DNA of 53,842 bases, from contig DXHV01000052.1 of NCBI GenBank assembly GCA_019113165.1, positions 1-53,842 of the forward strand, read 5' to 3'. Under the pieces are notes generated by a model, which was given only the letters and a program-made list of their open reading frames with translations, was not told the origin of the DNA and made no database searches. The stretch comes from Candidatus Desulfovibrio intestinipullorum. Its GTDB lineage: Bacteria; Desulfobacterota; Desulfovibrionia; Desulfovibrionales; Desulfovibrionaceae. Positions 15,940 through 23,872 of the stretch are shown in pieces (positions within the stretch are counted from its first letter, which is position 1; each line of letters starts with the position of its first letter). A program made the translations under genes and the position numbers.

Positions 15940-18783
15940 CTAGCCCTCCCTGGGTGCTTCTTCGGCCAGAAGCTGCATCCAGTCCTCGGGCAGGGGCGTC
16001 GGCAGCTCCAGGCTGGTGGCAACCCTCTGTCCCTCTTCAAGCCCGGAGAGGACCTCGGTATGGGTCAGCCCTTCCATGCCCGTGCGCACAAGCACAGGAT
16101 GCACGCCGGCACCGTCCTCGACAAAGACGACCTTCCTGTCCTGTATCCACTTGAAGGCCGCATTGGGCACGCAGAGCACGTTCTCCTTTTCTCCCGCAAT
16201 CACGGTGCAGCGGGCGGTCATTTCCGGACGCAGGGAGAGGGCCGTTTCCGGGGAGAGGCGCACAAGGGCGCGGTAGTAGACGATATTGTTGCGAATTTCC
16301 GGGCCTGGATGGATAAGGTCCACGTGCCCCTCGAACACGCGATCCCGGAAGGATTCCACGGTGAAGGCCACCCTGGTGCCGGGCTGCACCCGGCCTATGT
16401 CGTTTTCGTCCACAAACATCTGCAGCTCGAGCCTGCTCGGATCGAGCACGGTGACAAGATAGGCCACCTGGAGTCCTGCCACCAGGGTTTCGCCTTCCTG
16501 GGCCGTGATCTCGCTCACAACGCCGTCCATGGGACTGACAATGGTTGCGTAGGAGCGGCGGATATTGGCTGTGGCAAGCTCGGCCTCGGCCTCGGCAATG
16601 GCCTCGGCAAGATAGATGGTGCGCAGGGTGAATTCTTCCTCAAGACGCTCCCGGGCCGTCCTCTGCTGCTGCGCTGCCGCTGCGGCCACATCGGCTTCCT
16701 GGCGCACACGCTCGGCCTCGTCCCTGGAGACGGCGGAGGCCTTGTGGAGGGAGCTTACCCTGCGCAGCTTCTTCTGGGCGTACACATGTTCTGCTCTCGC
16801 CGAATCGAGCAGGGCCTCTGTTTCGCGGATCTGCAAGGGATAGGTCTTTTTTGCCATGTCAAGCTCTGCCTTGAGCTTGCGTATGGTCGCATTGAGACGG
16901 TTGCACTCGGCCTCCTGCTCGCGGTTGTCGAGTTCGGCTATGACCTGTCCCTTTGTGACCGCGTCGCCCAGGCGCACGTGCAGCCTGTCTATGACACCGG
17001 TAAAGCGGCTGCCTGTCTTGACCTCGGCGCCTTCCTCGGGCTTGATGATGCCGGTGACAGGAAATTCCTGGCGCAGGGTCGATCGCGCAACAAGGTCTGT
17101 GCTGTGCACACGCACCGTGCCGCTTTCTTCCGACGAGGAGGAAAAAAGGATCAGGACAAGAAGGACGGCGAAGGCTATGCCTTTCTTGGGATGCCTGCGC
17201 AGGGTGCCGCCCATGCGTGCGAACAGGCCGCGCAGACGGCCGCGCCCCCTGGCCTGTGCCCTGGCATCCAAAACGGTTTCGGAAGCGCTTTCGGCCAAAG
17301 TTGTTTCGGCGTGCTCTGTGCCTGTGTCCGTGGCGCTGGCAGCCAGGGCACTGTCCGTGCTGCCGTCAGCCCTGGCCTTGTCTTCTTCCCGGCCTTCTTC
17401 TTCGCAGTCTTCGAGCGGACCCGTGAAGAAGAGCTTGCGCACGCGCACGGCCAGAGCCAGGGCGACCAGGGAAATGCCCAGAACCAGGGCTGTCCACCAG
17501 CCGGCCACGCCATAGCCTGGGAAGGACTCGCGCAGTCCGAAGGGCAGGGGCATGTCCGAGAGCACGTAGCCCAGGGGCAGGGCAACAAGCCAGTAGATGC
17601 CGCTGGTGATGAGGAAGGGCACAACCGTGTCCTCTATGCCCCTGAGGGATCCGTTGAGGCAGATCTGCACGGCATCGACCAGCTGGAAGAAGGCCGCAAT
17701 GAGCAAAAGCCGGCTGGCAAGCACGATGACGGCCCTGTCATGGGAATAGAGCTCTGCCACGGGCCCTGCGCCGACCCACATGAGCACGGTAAGCAGACCG
17801 CCAACCACAAAGCCTGTGCAGACGGAGGTGATCACGACGCCCCGCTCGGCCCGTTTGCTGCCGCTGCCGCGGGCATTGCCGACCATGATGCTCGTTGCCA
17901 TGGCCAGGCTTGTGGGGATGGCAAAGAGGATCATCATGAAGTTGTAGGCAATCTGATGGGCGGCAATGGCAGTGGCGCCCGAGGTACTGATGCACAGGGC
18001 AATGACGGAGAGCACCAGGAATTCCGAGACCATGGCTATGCCAATGGGCAGGCCCACCCTGACCAGTTCCCCTATCTGGCGGCCTGCCGGGGCGGCAAGC
18101 CTGGCAAGGAGCCTTAGGCCCGCATAGCGCGGGGTCTTGTGCACATAGACCACGAAGAGCACGAAGGAGAGCGCCATGCTGATGCCGGTGGCCAGGCCGC
18201 AGCCGGTCACATCCATGGCCGGAAGCCCAAAGTGTCCGAACATGAGGCCGTAGTTGAGGACAATGTTGACAAGGACTACCAGAATGGCAATGACCGTTGC
18301 AGGGACCACGTTTTTCTGCCCGTCGCAATAGAAGCGGATGCTGATGGCCATGCTGGAGAAGGGCAGGCCCCAGGCCAGGGCCTGCAGATAGTCTTCGGCC
18401 TTTTGGGCCACGTCCTCTGTCACCCCGAAGAGGGTCAGATGGGGAGCCAGAAGATAGAGCAGGCCGCTTGCCGCAGCGCCAAGCCCCAGGGCAAGCCACA
18501 GTCCCTGCCGGGCCGCCCCGGCAATGTCGTCCTGCCTGTCTGCGCCAAAATGCTGGGACACAAGGATCATGACGCCGTAGAGCACGCCGGTCACAAACAT
18601 CTGGACCGGTACCCAGACTGCGGCGCCGACGGCTACGCCTGCCTGAAAGACCGTGCCAAGCATGCCGGACATGACCGTGTCGGCCATGCCCGAAGCAAGG
18701 TAGGCATACTGCGAGACGAGTATGGGGCCGGCAAGCAGGAGCATGGAACCAAGATGGCGGCGAAGAACGGTGGAAAGCTGCAT
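15940..18783 (-). CDS. Fused MATE efflux transporter and MacA/HlyD-type membrane fusion protein
   Basis: A 947-residue protein in one uninterrupted frame. Residues 1-453 are a complete 12-helix MATE (NorM/DinF-type) drug/ion antiporter (LLLAGPILVSQYAYLASGMADTVM at the start, AAHQIAYNFMMILFAIPTSLA in the middle). Residues 454-532 are a hydrophilic linker, first acidic then Ala/Thr-rich and finally Arg-rich. Residues 534-548 are a 13th helix, and 555-925 an RND/ABC-type periplasmic adaptor with a barrel-sandwich half (GVIDRLHVRLGDAVTKGQ), a ~120-residue alpha-hairpin (621-745) and beta-barrel. Topology is coherent: the MATE C-terminus is cytoplasmic and the extra helix carries the adaptor into the periplasm. 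The following ATPase and permease genes suggest the adaptor half serves them. ATG 18783 has CCGGAGC upstream; 18846 is an alternative start. Confidence 0.88.
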   Translation of the reverse strand: MQLSTVLRRHLGSMLLLAGPILVSQYAYLASGMADTVMSGMLGTVFQAGVAVGAAVWVPVQMFVTGVLYGVMILVSQHFGADRQDDIAGAARQGLWLALGLGAAASGLLYLLAPHLTLFGVTEDVAQKAEDYLQALAWGLPFSSMAISIRFYCDGQKNVVPATVIAILVVLVNIVLNYGLMFGHFGLPAMDVTGCGLATGISMALSFVLFVVYVHKTPRYAGLRLLARLAAPAGRQIGELVRVGLPIGIAMVSEFLVLSVIALCISTSGATAIAAHQIAYNFMMILFAIPTSLAMATSIMVGNARGSGSKRAERGVVITSVCTGFVVGGLLTVLMWVGAGPVAELYSHDRAVIVLASRLLLIAAFFQLVDAVQICLNGSLRGIEDTVVPFLITSGIYWLVALPLGYVLSDMPLPFGLRESFPGYGVAGWWTALVLGISLVALALAVRVRKLFFTGPLEDCEEEGREEDKARADGSTDSALAASATDTGTEHAETTLAESASETVLDARAQARGRGRLRGLFARMGGTLRRHPKKGIAFAVLLVLILFSSSSEESGTVRVHSTDLVARSTLRQEFPVTGIIKPEEGAEVKTGSRFTGVIDRLHVRLGDAVTKGQVIAELDNREQEAECNRLNATIRKLKAELDMAKKTYPLQIRETEALLDSARAEHVYAQKKLRRVSSLHKASAVSRDEAERVRQEADVAAAAAQQQRTARERLEEEFTLRTIYLAEAIAEAEAELATANIRRSYATIVSPMDGVVSEITAQEGETLVAGLQVAYLVTVLDPSRLELQMFVDENDIGRVQPGTRVAFTVESFRDRVFEGHVDLIHPGPEIRNNIVYYRALVRLSPETALSLRPEMTARCTVIAGEKENVLCVPNAAFKWIQDRKVVFVEDGAGVHPVLVRTGMEGLTHTEVLSGLEEGQRVATSLELPTPLPEDWMQLLAEEAPREG

Positions 18784-18857
18784 GAAGGGCTCCGGAAGAG
18801 GCGTTTTTTTCGATTTCGCGCTGCGTGGTGTCTGCGGCCAGGGCATAAGGCTTGCGA

Positions 18858-19955
18858 TCAGCCCCTTTTCGGGGGCCGGGGCTGCTCTGTGTCCGTGCGC
18901 TGATGGCTGCTCAGACCTTCCTTGTGATTGCGCAGGCATTCGCCCGGCGTAAAGCCGAACTGCCTGCGAAAGGCTGCAATAAAGTGACTGACATTGGTAT
19001 AGCCCACGGTCCACGCGCACTCGCTGACATTGGTATCTCCCTTGAGAAAGCGGTTGTAGGCGTAGTTGAGGCGGTAGTACTGGATATACCCGGAAATGGT
19101 CATGCCATAGACCTGCTTGAAACCCTTCTTCAGCTTGAAGCTGTTGAGAGCGAACTTCCTGCACAGCATGTCGAGCGAAGGCGGGCTGGCAATGTTGCTT
19201 TCTATATAGTCCCGGACCCTGGCCAGCGTTGAGAGGTCCCTCTTTTCCAGACGTATCATGTGACCGTGTTCGAGGAACCTGTACAGGCTGTCCACGGCAA
19301 GGGCGAGAAATTCGAGGGCCGCGCCGCACAAGAAGAGCGAACGGGTGCTGGGCGAGGAGGAGGGGGCAAGGAGCTGGTTGGCTGCGACGATGAGCCCTGT
19401 GGTGGCCGCAATGGTACGCAGGACATAGCCGTCCTGCTCGTCGAACTTGAGGAAGTTGTGGATGGACGAGGCGCACCCGGGCATGAGCTGCCGGATCGCG
19501 GCCCGCGTGGCCAGGACATTGACAAGGGTGGTGGTGTCCGGCTGAAAGGTCACTGTTCCCCTGCAGCTCGGAAAATAGCCGACCGTCAGCTGCCTTGAGG
19601 TCTGGGGCAGTATCTGGGTGCGATTGTGCAGGCATATGCTGCCTGTTCCGGCAAGGCGCAGCGAAAAGACCACCGGCATGTCCTGTTCTGCAAAGGAAAG
19701 CTGGCTTCTCTGGGCCAGGGTGCAGTTCACGATTTCCACGCAGATGCCCTGCAGGGGATCGCACACGCACAGGGCCGGAGGCGCCTCCGACTGCCCGGCA
19801 GGGCCGGGCGGGACTTCCCTTGTGGCCAGCCTGTAGTACGGGGAAAACCAGGTCCGGGAGAGACGTTCCCTGTCCCGGACCTGGATGTGGGGCGAAGATG
19901 CGTAAAAAGTTCCTGAAGATACGGCCTGAGGGTTCTTTTCAAGAATTTTTTCCAT
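18858..19955 (-). CDS. AraC-family transcriptional regulator
   Basis: A 365-residue regulator. The C-terminal ~100 residues are a standard AraC double helix-turn-helix: SLDMLCRKFALNSFKLKKGFKQVYG for the first helix-turn-helix, then NVSECAWTVGYTNVSHFIAAFRRQFGFTPGECLR for the conserved second. The N-terminal ~250 residues resemble the effector domain of PchR/YbtA-type regulators, which sense a siderophore or its iron complex; that closer assignment is tentative. It heads the exporter operon and lies between that operon and the biosynthetic operon, so it probably activates one or both. ATG 19955 has only a weak upstream purine stretch. Dyad repeats around its promoter (20193-20353) are candidate binding sites. 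Confidence 0.88.
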   Translation of the reverse strand: MEKILEKNPQAVSSGTFYASSPHIQVRDRERLSRTWFSPYYRLATREVPPGPAGQSEAPPALCVCDPLQGICVEIVNCTLAQRSQLSFAEQDMPVVFSLRLAGTGSICLHNRTQILPQTSRQLTVGYFPSCRGTVTFQPDTTTLVNVLATRAAIRQLMPGCASSIHNFLKFDEQDGYVLRTIAATTGLIVAANQLLAPSSSPSTRSLFLCGAALEFLALAVDSLYRFLEHGHMIRLEKRDLSTLARVRDYIESNIASPPSLDMLCRKFALNSFKLKKGFKQVYGMTISGYIQYYRLNYAYNRFLKGDTNVSECAWTVGYTNVSHFIAAFRRQFGFTPGECLRNHKEGLSSHQRTDTEQPRPPKRG

Positions 19956-20192
19956 GTCCCGGTTTTCCCCGCAGCAACAGGCGACAGCCTCTGTTGCTCA
20001 AAAAACAGGTTTTGAAGAGACGAAGAACAGCGGTTCCATGACACATTTCGAAAAAGCGACCCTCTTGAGACGTGCGGACGTGTCTTCCAGAGGAATTCGT
20101 GCTCGTCCGGGGCGTGCTCCGTGCGTTCTGTGCAGATGCTTTTTCAATGCGCCCGGGAAAACTGTTCTTTCATGCCTGCCAAGATCGATTCC

Positions 20193-20223
20193 TGTTACTG
20201 TACATTCATTGTTACAGATGTAC
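20193..20223. promoter_or_regulatory. Direct-repeat operator candidate (left)
   Basis: TGTTACTGTAC (20193-20203) and TGTTACAGATGTAC (20210-20223) are near-identical words 17 bp apart. That spacing puts them on similar faces of the helix, as expected for one AraC-family protein binding two half-sites. A third, inverted copy lies at 20331-20353. Confidence 0.45.
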
Positions 20224-20256
20224 TTGCAGATTTTCTTAGCAATATGCTCATATAAG

Positions 20257-20285
20257 TTTGTACATAAAAGAGGTTTTGATGGCAA
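20257..20285 (-). promoter_or_regulatory. Candidate sigma-70 promoter for the AraC/exporter operon
   Basis: On the minus strand, TTGCCA (20285-20280) and TACAAA (20262-20257) are 17 bp apart, 300 bp upstream of the regulator start, between the two repeat sites. The -10 match is moderate. Confidence 0.35.
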
Positions 20286-20330
20286 TCGAAAAAGACATTT
20301 TTTGCAGAAATTTTTATAAACAAGTTGAAA

Positions 20331-20353
20331 ACATGTACTAATCTCTGTAACAT
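20331..20353. promoter_or_regulatory. Operator candidate (right), inverted copy
   Basis: Read on the minus strand this contains GTTACAGAGATTAGTAC, which matches GTTACAGATGTAC of the left site with a 4-bp insertion. The two sites face each other across about 110 bp that hold the promoter candidate. Confidence 0.4.
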
Positions 20354-20613
20354 GATAACAGGAACCATTCTTTTGGCACACGGAGTATTGCACAATTTTC
20401 GCAAAATCCCCGGCACTGCAAAAGGCACATCCTGCTTCTGCAAGAGACAGCCCTGTTGTGCGGGCCGCTCCCCTCCTGTTCGCGGTCTGGAACGTCTGCT
20501 TTTTTTGTTTTCCCTGTCCTCCTCCTTCTCCCTGTTCAGGGAAGATCCTTGTTGTGCTCGCACTCCCACCCTGTGGCGAAAAGGCCGCAAGCCCATCCGT
20601 TTCGGCAGGGCCT

Positions 20614-21414
20614 TCAGGCAAGCCCCTGTCTGGCAGGGTCCTCTCGGGCAGGGTCCTCTCGGGCAAGGGCTGTCCCCTGGTCCAGTGCAGCAACTATGGG
20701 CTGCAAAAGGAGCGCAGGATCGGAAGCAAAGAAGACGTGTTCGCCCTCGCACTCAATGAAGGTGCAGCCGGCCGTGCTGTATCCGTCCCATTGCCGTGCC
20801 AGTTCTTCGGGAATGATGGCGTCACGGCTGCCGTGCACAACCAGGATGGGGCAGGAGAGGACAGGCCGCTCCCCTGTGCAGACAAGCGCCTCGTCCAGGG
20901 TGAAGTCCGCACGCAGGCTCGGCAAAAAGAGGGCAAGCAGCTCGGGAATGTCGAGCACGGTTTTGGGGGTGAGTCCGAAGCGGCGCAGGGCCGCCACAAA
21001 GTCCTCCTGCGGCAGGGCTGCGATATGGAAGGGCGGCTCGCAGTGGGGCGCCCTGCTGCCCGACACGGCAAGAAGCCGCGGGATGAGACCCTGCCCTTGC
21101 AGGGAAAGCGCCAGCCTGAAGGCCAGGCTTGCGCCAAAGCAGTGCCCGTAGAGCGCAAAGGGCCCGTGGGCGTGGGGCGCAATCAGGGCAGAGAGTGTGT
21201 CCACAAGTTCGTCCAGGTTGTCCAGCGGGGGCTCGGCCAGGCGCTTTTCGCGCCCCGGCAGGGCCACTGGGCAGATCTGCACAGAGGGTGGCACATGACC
21301 TGGCCAGTCCCGGAACAGCGAGATGCCCCCTCCGGCATAGGAGAGGCAGAAAAGGGGCATGGTTCCTTCCTTGGGCTCGTTTGGCAGCCATCTTGCACGC
21401 TCGTCCTTGTTCAT
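20614..21414 (-). CDS. Type II thioesterase with Cys at the nucleophile position
   Basis: A 266-residue alpha/beta-hydrolase of the GrsT/type II thioesterase family, which clears stalled or mis-primed acyl groups from NRPS/PKS carrier proteins or supports release. The N-terminal LFCLSYAGGG loop and the LPGREKRLAEPP segment are typical. The nucleophile elbow, usually G-H-S-x-G, reads G-H-C-F-G at 90-94, so Cys92 replaces Ser. The later Asp (VVHGSRDAIIP) and His (CEGEHVFF) of the triad are present. GGAGG precedes ATG 21414, 24 nt after the previous gene. It is the last gene of the biosynthetic operon. The C-terminus ends in an ARED/PARED repeat without known role. Confidence 0.9.
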   Translation of the reverse strand: MNKDERARWLPNEPKEGTMPLFCLSYAGGGISLFRDWPGHVPPSVQICPVALPGREKRLAEPPLDNLDELVDTLSALIAPHAHGPFALYGHCFGASLAFRLALSLQGQGLIPRLLAVSGSRAPHCEPPFHIAALPQEDFVAALRRFGLTPKTVLDIPELLALFLPSLRADFTLDEALVCTGERPVLSCPILVVHGSRDAIIPEELARQWDGYSTAGCTFIECEGEHVFFASDPALLLQPIVAALDQGTALAREDPAREDPARQGLA

Positions 21415-21438
21415 GAAAAGACCTCCTTTTGGGCAGGC

Positions 21439-22212
21439 TCAGATGCGGCCGCTCTGGCCGCTTTTCCTGATGAGCCTGCGCAGGCGGCGCAGGAGCTGAT
21501 CGCGGCTTTCGTTGATGTAGAAATGGCCGCCGTCGAAAAAGTCGATGGAGCAGGGGGTGTCCGTGACCTCCTGCCACTGCGCCAGAAGCTCCAGGGGCGA
21601 GTCCGTGTCCTCGCGGCCGCAAAAGACATGGAGCGGCAGGTGCAGGCAGGGTGTTGCCAGTGCCCTGTGCGTTTCGAGCAGGCGAAAATCGGCACGCACA
21701 ATGGGCAGCATCATGTCGAGCAGGGCGCGCTCGCTCAGCAGCTCTTCCGGTGTGCCTCCAAGGCGCCGCATCTCGTCTATCAGGGCCTCGTCCGGCATGT
21801 CGTGCAGGTTTTTGCGCCTGTTTGGCAGGTGGGGCGGGTAGCGCCCGGAGACAATGAGTCCCAGGGGAAGAGTTGCTCCGCCTTCCTGCAGGGCCCGGGC
21901 CGTTTCCAGGGCCAGGACGCTGCCAAGACTGTGGCCAAAGAGGTAGTAGGGCGCGTCCGTGTACGGGAGGATGGCGCAGGCGGCCTCCTGTGCCGCCTGG
22001 GCGAGCGTGGGCGCAAAGGGTTCGTCCATGCGCGATCCCCTGCCCGGCAGCTCGACCGGGCAGATGAGGCAGATGTCCGCAAGAGCGGCCTGCCACTGTC
22101 TGAAGAGCTCGCTTGTGCCCCCTGCATAGGAAAAGCAGAAAAGCCTTGGCAGAATGCCGCGACGGCTCTCGGGCTGTGTCGGCAGGCCGGGCAGCCAGGC
22201 CGAGGCGGCCAT
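21439..22212 (-). CDS. Type II thioesterase (second copy, Ser nucleophile)
   Basis: An alpha/beta-hydrolase of 257 residues from ATG 22212, in the same family as its downstream neighbour but with the canonical elbow G-H-S-L-G (Ser95), followed by Asp in GREDTDSP and His in DGGHFYI. LFCFSYAGG, CPVELPGRGSR and ALETARAL are family hallmarks. ATG 22212 lacks a good ribosome-binding site; GTG 22245, with GGGGAG about 10 nt upstream, is a real alternative adding 11 residues. As no TE domain is fused to any synthase here, one of the two discrete thioesterases may release the final product, with the other proofreading. Confidence 0.88.
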   Translation of the reverse strand: MAASAWLPGLPTQPESRRGILPRLFCFSYAGGTSELFRQWQAALADICLICPVELPGRGSRMDEPFAPTLAQAAQEAACAILPYTDAPYYLFGHSLGSVLALETARALQEGGATLPLGLIVSGRYPPHLPNRRKNLHDMPDEALIDEMRRLGGTPEELLSERALLDMMLPIVRADFRLLETHRALATPCLHLPLHVFCGREDTDSPLELLAQWQEVTDTPCSIDFFDGGHFYINESRDQLLRRLRRLIRKSGQSGRI

Positions 22213-22245
22213 CTTATGGAACGAACCTTGAATGGTGTACGGCAC

Positions 22246-22492
22246 GGCTTGTGTTCTCCCCTTGTTTGTTTGTGCCGGGCGGAAAGCAAAGGATCCCTTG
22301 TCCGCCCGGCCGATGAAGACGTCTGCGGCTTGCGTCCGGCGAACAGCCGCGAACAGCAGTGAACAGCAGGGCATGAGCGAACCTGCGCTCGGTCAGCCGG
22401 AATCGGGCTGTTCAAGCCAGACGTTCCCCAGACCAGGCGCTGACCTGGCCAGGTGTTCTTCAGATCAGGTGTGCTTCTGGCCAGGCTGTTCC
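22246..22492 (-). other. Gap inside the biosynthetic operon
   Basis: About 250 bp between the stand-alone C-domain gene and the thioesterase gene, the largest gap in the operon. It contains short repeats of GCGAACAGC and CTGGCCAGG-like words and no gene. No terminator or promoter is evident. Confidence 0.4.
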
Positions 22493-23872
22493 TCAGGCAC
22501 CCTGTTCCCTCGCGGTCAGGTGTTCCTCGTCGAGCAGGGCCAGGGCGCTGACCTCGTCCAGGCTGAGCCCCGGATTGGCGGCCAGAGCCTTCAGTGTCGC
22601 GCGCAGGCGCTCGGTAAAGGCCAGGATACCGTCCTCGCTGAAGTAGTCGCTGCTGTAGATGATGGCCACGCGCAGGGATGGCCCCGGAAAGACCATCATG
22701 GACAGGGGGAAGCTCAGGTTCGAGTTCATGTAGGCTGCGGTCAGGCTGAAGGCCGCGTCCTCCTTTTCGCCCTCGCCGGTCGCGTGGTTTTCGAAGATGA
22801 GGTAGGAGTTGAAGGGAATGGTCCCGGGCTCGCGGCCCATCTGTATCCAGGTCTGTATGGGCGTGTACTGATGCTCCAGGCTTTCCAGCTGCAGGGTGCG
22901 CAGTGCCCCGAGCCAGGCTTCGACCTGCAGGTCTCCGGGGCAGTGCAGGTTGTAGGGCACACCGTCTATGAGCACTCCGAAGACCTGATCGATGTGTTCC
23001 AGTTCCATGGGCCTGGAGGCGGCCACGGTGAGCATGAGCGCCCGCCGCTCGGGCGACAGGCGGGAGAGGATGAGGGCCCAGGCCGCCTGGTAGAGGACAT
23101 TGAGGGTCAGGCCCATGGACTTTGCGCCCTGTTCGAGCACGGCCGTCTCCTCGGCATCGAGGACCATGTGGTGGATCTGATCGGCCTCCACGGGCCCTGT
23201 GTGCTCGTGGACCCGCATGAAGGGCAGGCGGGGCAGGACAGCGTCCCTGAGGCGCTCCTGCCACCAGGCCGTGTCTTCTGCCGTCTCCCTTTGGCGGTAC
23301 CAGGTGACATAGCTGTGCATGGAGGGGAAGGGCGTCCTGTCGGGCTCCTCGCCCCTGGCAAGGCTTGCGTAGGTCTGGGCAAAGAGGTTGAAGGAGGCAC
23401 CCAGGGACCAGCCGTCGAAGATGAGGTGACTCATGGTCAGAGTGAGCACAAAGAGCCTGTCTTCAAGCCTTGTGAGCGCCAGGCGCATGAGCGGGGGGAC
23501 CAGGAGATCAAAGGGCTTCTTGGCATCCTCCATGAGCCAGGCAAAGACGGCTGCCGTGCGCTCGTTCTCCTCAAGGTCGCGCAGATCGCGGTAGAGGAAG
23601 GGAAGAGCGGCCCTGTCGTGCACCACCTGAAAGGACTGGCTTGTGCCCTCGCAATGGAAGGACGTGCGCAGGGAAGGATGGCGTGCCACGATGCATTCCC
23701 AGGATTCTTGCACGAGCTGCGGATCCACATCGCCCGTCAGGTAGTAGGTGTACTGCTGCTGGAAGGCCAGGCCGCTCGGCGTCAGCCTGGAAATGTCCAG
23801 GATGAAGTTTTGCACCGGCGTCAGGGGAAAGATCTCTTCTATTGTGCAGGGAAGGGACAAGGACGCTCTCAT
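22493..23872 (-). CDS. Stand-alone NRPS condensation domain
   Basis: A 459-residue protein consisting of one condensation domain: the N-terminal LTPVQNFIL motif, a catalytic-type motif S-H-L-I-F-D-G at 148-154, the QAAWALILSRLS helix and the VFGVLIDGVP latch region. The first His of HHxxxDG is Ser, but the second, catalytic His149 and the Asp remain, so it may be active. The start overlaps the upstream PKS stop by four bases (ATGA). The upstream PKS ends in a degenerate C-like domain, so this free domain may replace it, forming the final amide or ester bond or transferring the chain to a soluble amine. There is no fused carrier domain. Confidence 0.9.
   Translation of the reverse strand: MRASLSLPCTIEEIFPLTPVQNFILDISRLTPSGLAFQQQYTYYLTGDVDPQLVQESWECIVARHPSLRTSFHCEGTSQSFQVVHDRAALPFLYRDLRDLEENERTAAVFAWLMEDAKKPFDLLVPPLMRLALTRLEDRLFVLTLTMSHLIFDGWSLGASFNLFAQTYASLARGEEPDRTPFPSMHSYVTWYRQRETAEDTAWWQERLRDAVLPRLPFMRVHEHTGPVEADQIHHMVLDAEETAVLEQGAKSMGLTLNVLYQAAWALILSRLSPERRALMLTVAASRPMELEHIDQVFGVLIDGVPYNLHCPGDLQVEAWLGALRTLQLESLEHQYTPIQTWIQMGREPGTIPFNSYLIFENHATGEGEKEDAAFSLTAAYMNSNLSFPLSMMVFPGPSLRVAIIYSSDYFSEDGILAFTERLRATLKALAANPGLSLDEVSALALLDEEHLTAREQGA

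Larger units (their letters stand above)
19956..20613. other. AT-rich control region between araC-type gene and thioesterase gene
   Basis: No gene is seen in these 658 bp. The segment 20190-20360 is clearly AT-rich in an otherwise GC-rich locus and contains a promoter candidate and three related repeats (separate entries). The part 20400-20610 lies after the stop of the last biosynthetic gene; I found no clean intrinsic terminator there for minus-strand transcripts. Confidence 0.6.

Noticed and set aside
18784-19770. N-terminal extension of the MATE-adaptor frame to 1276 residues
   Set aside because: The extra ~330 codons lie within the AraC regulator in another frame and give a non-protein-like sequence; the MATE fold starts at 18783.
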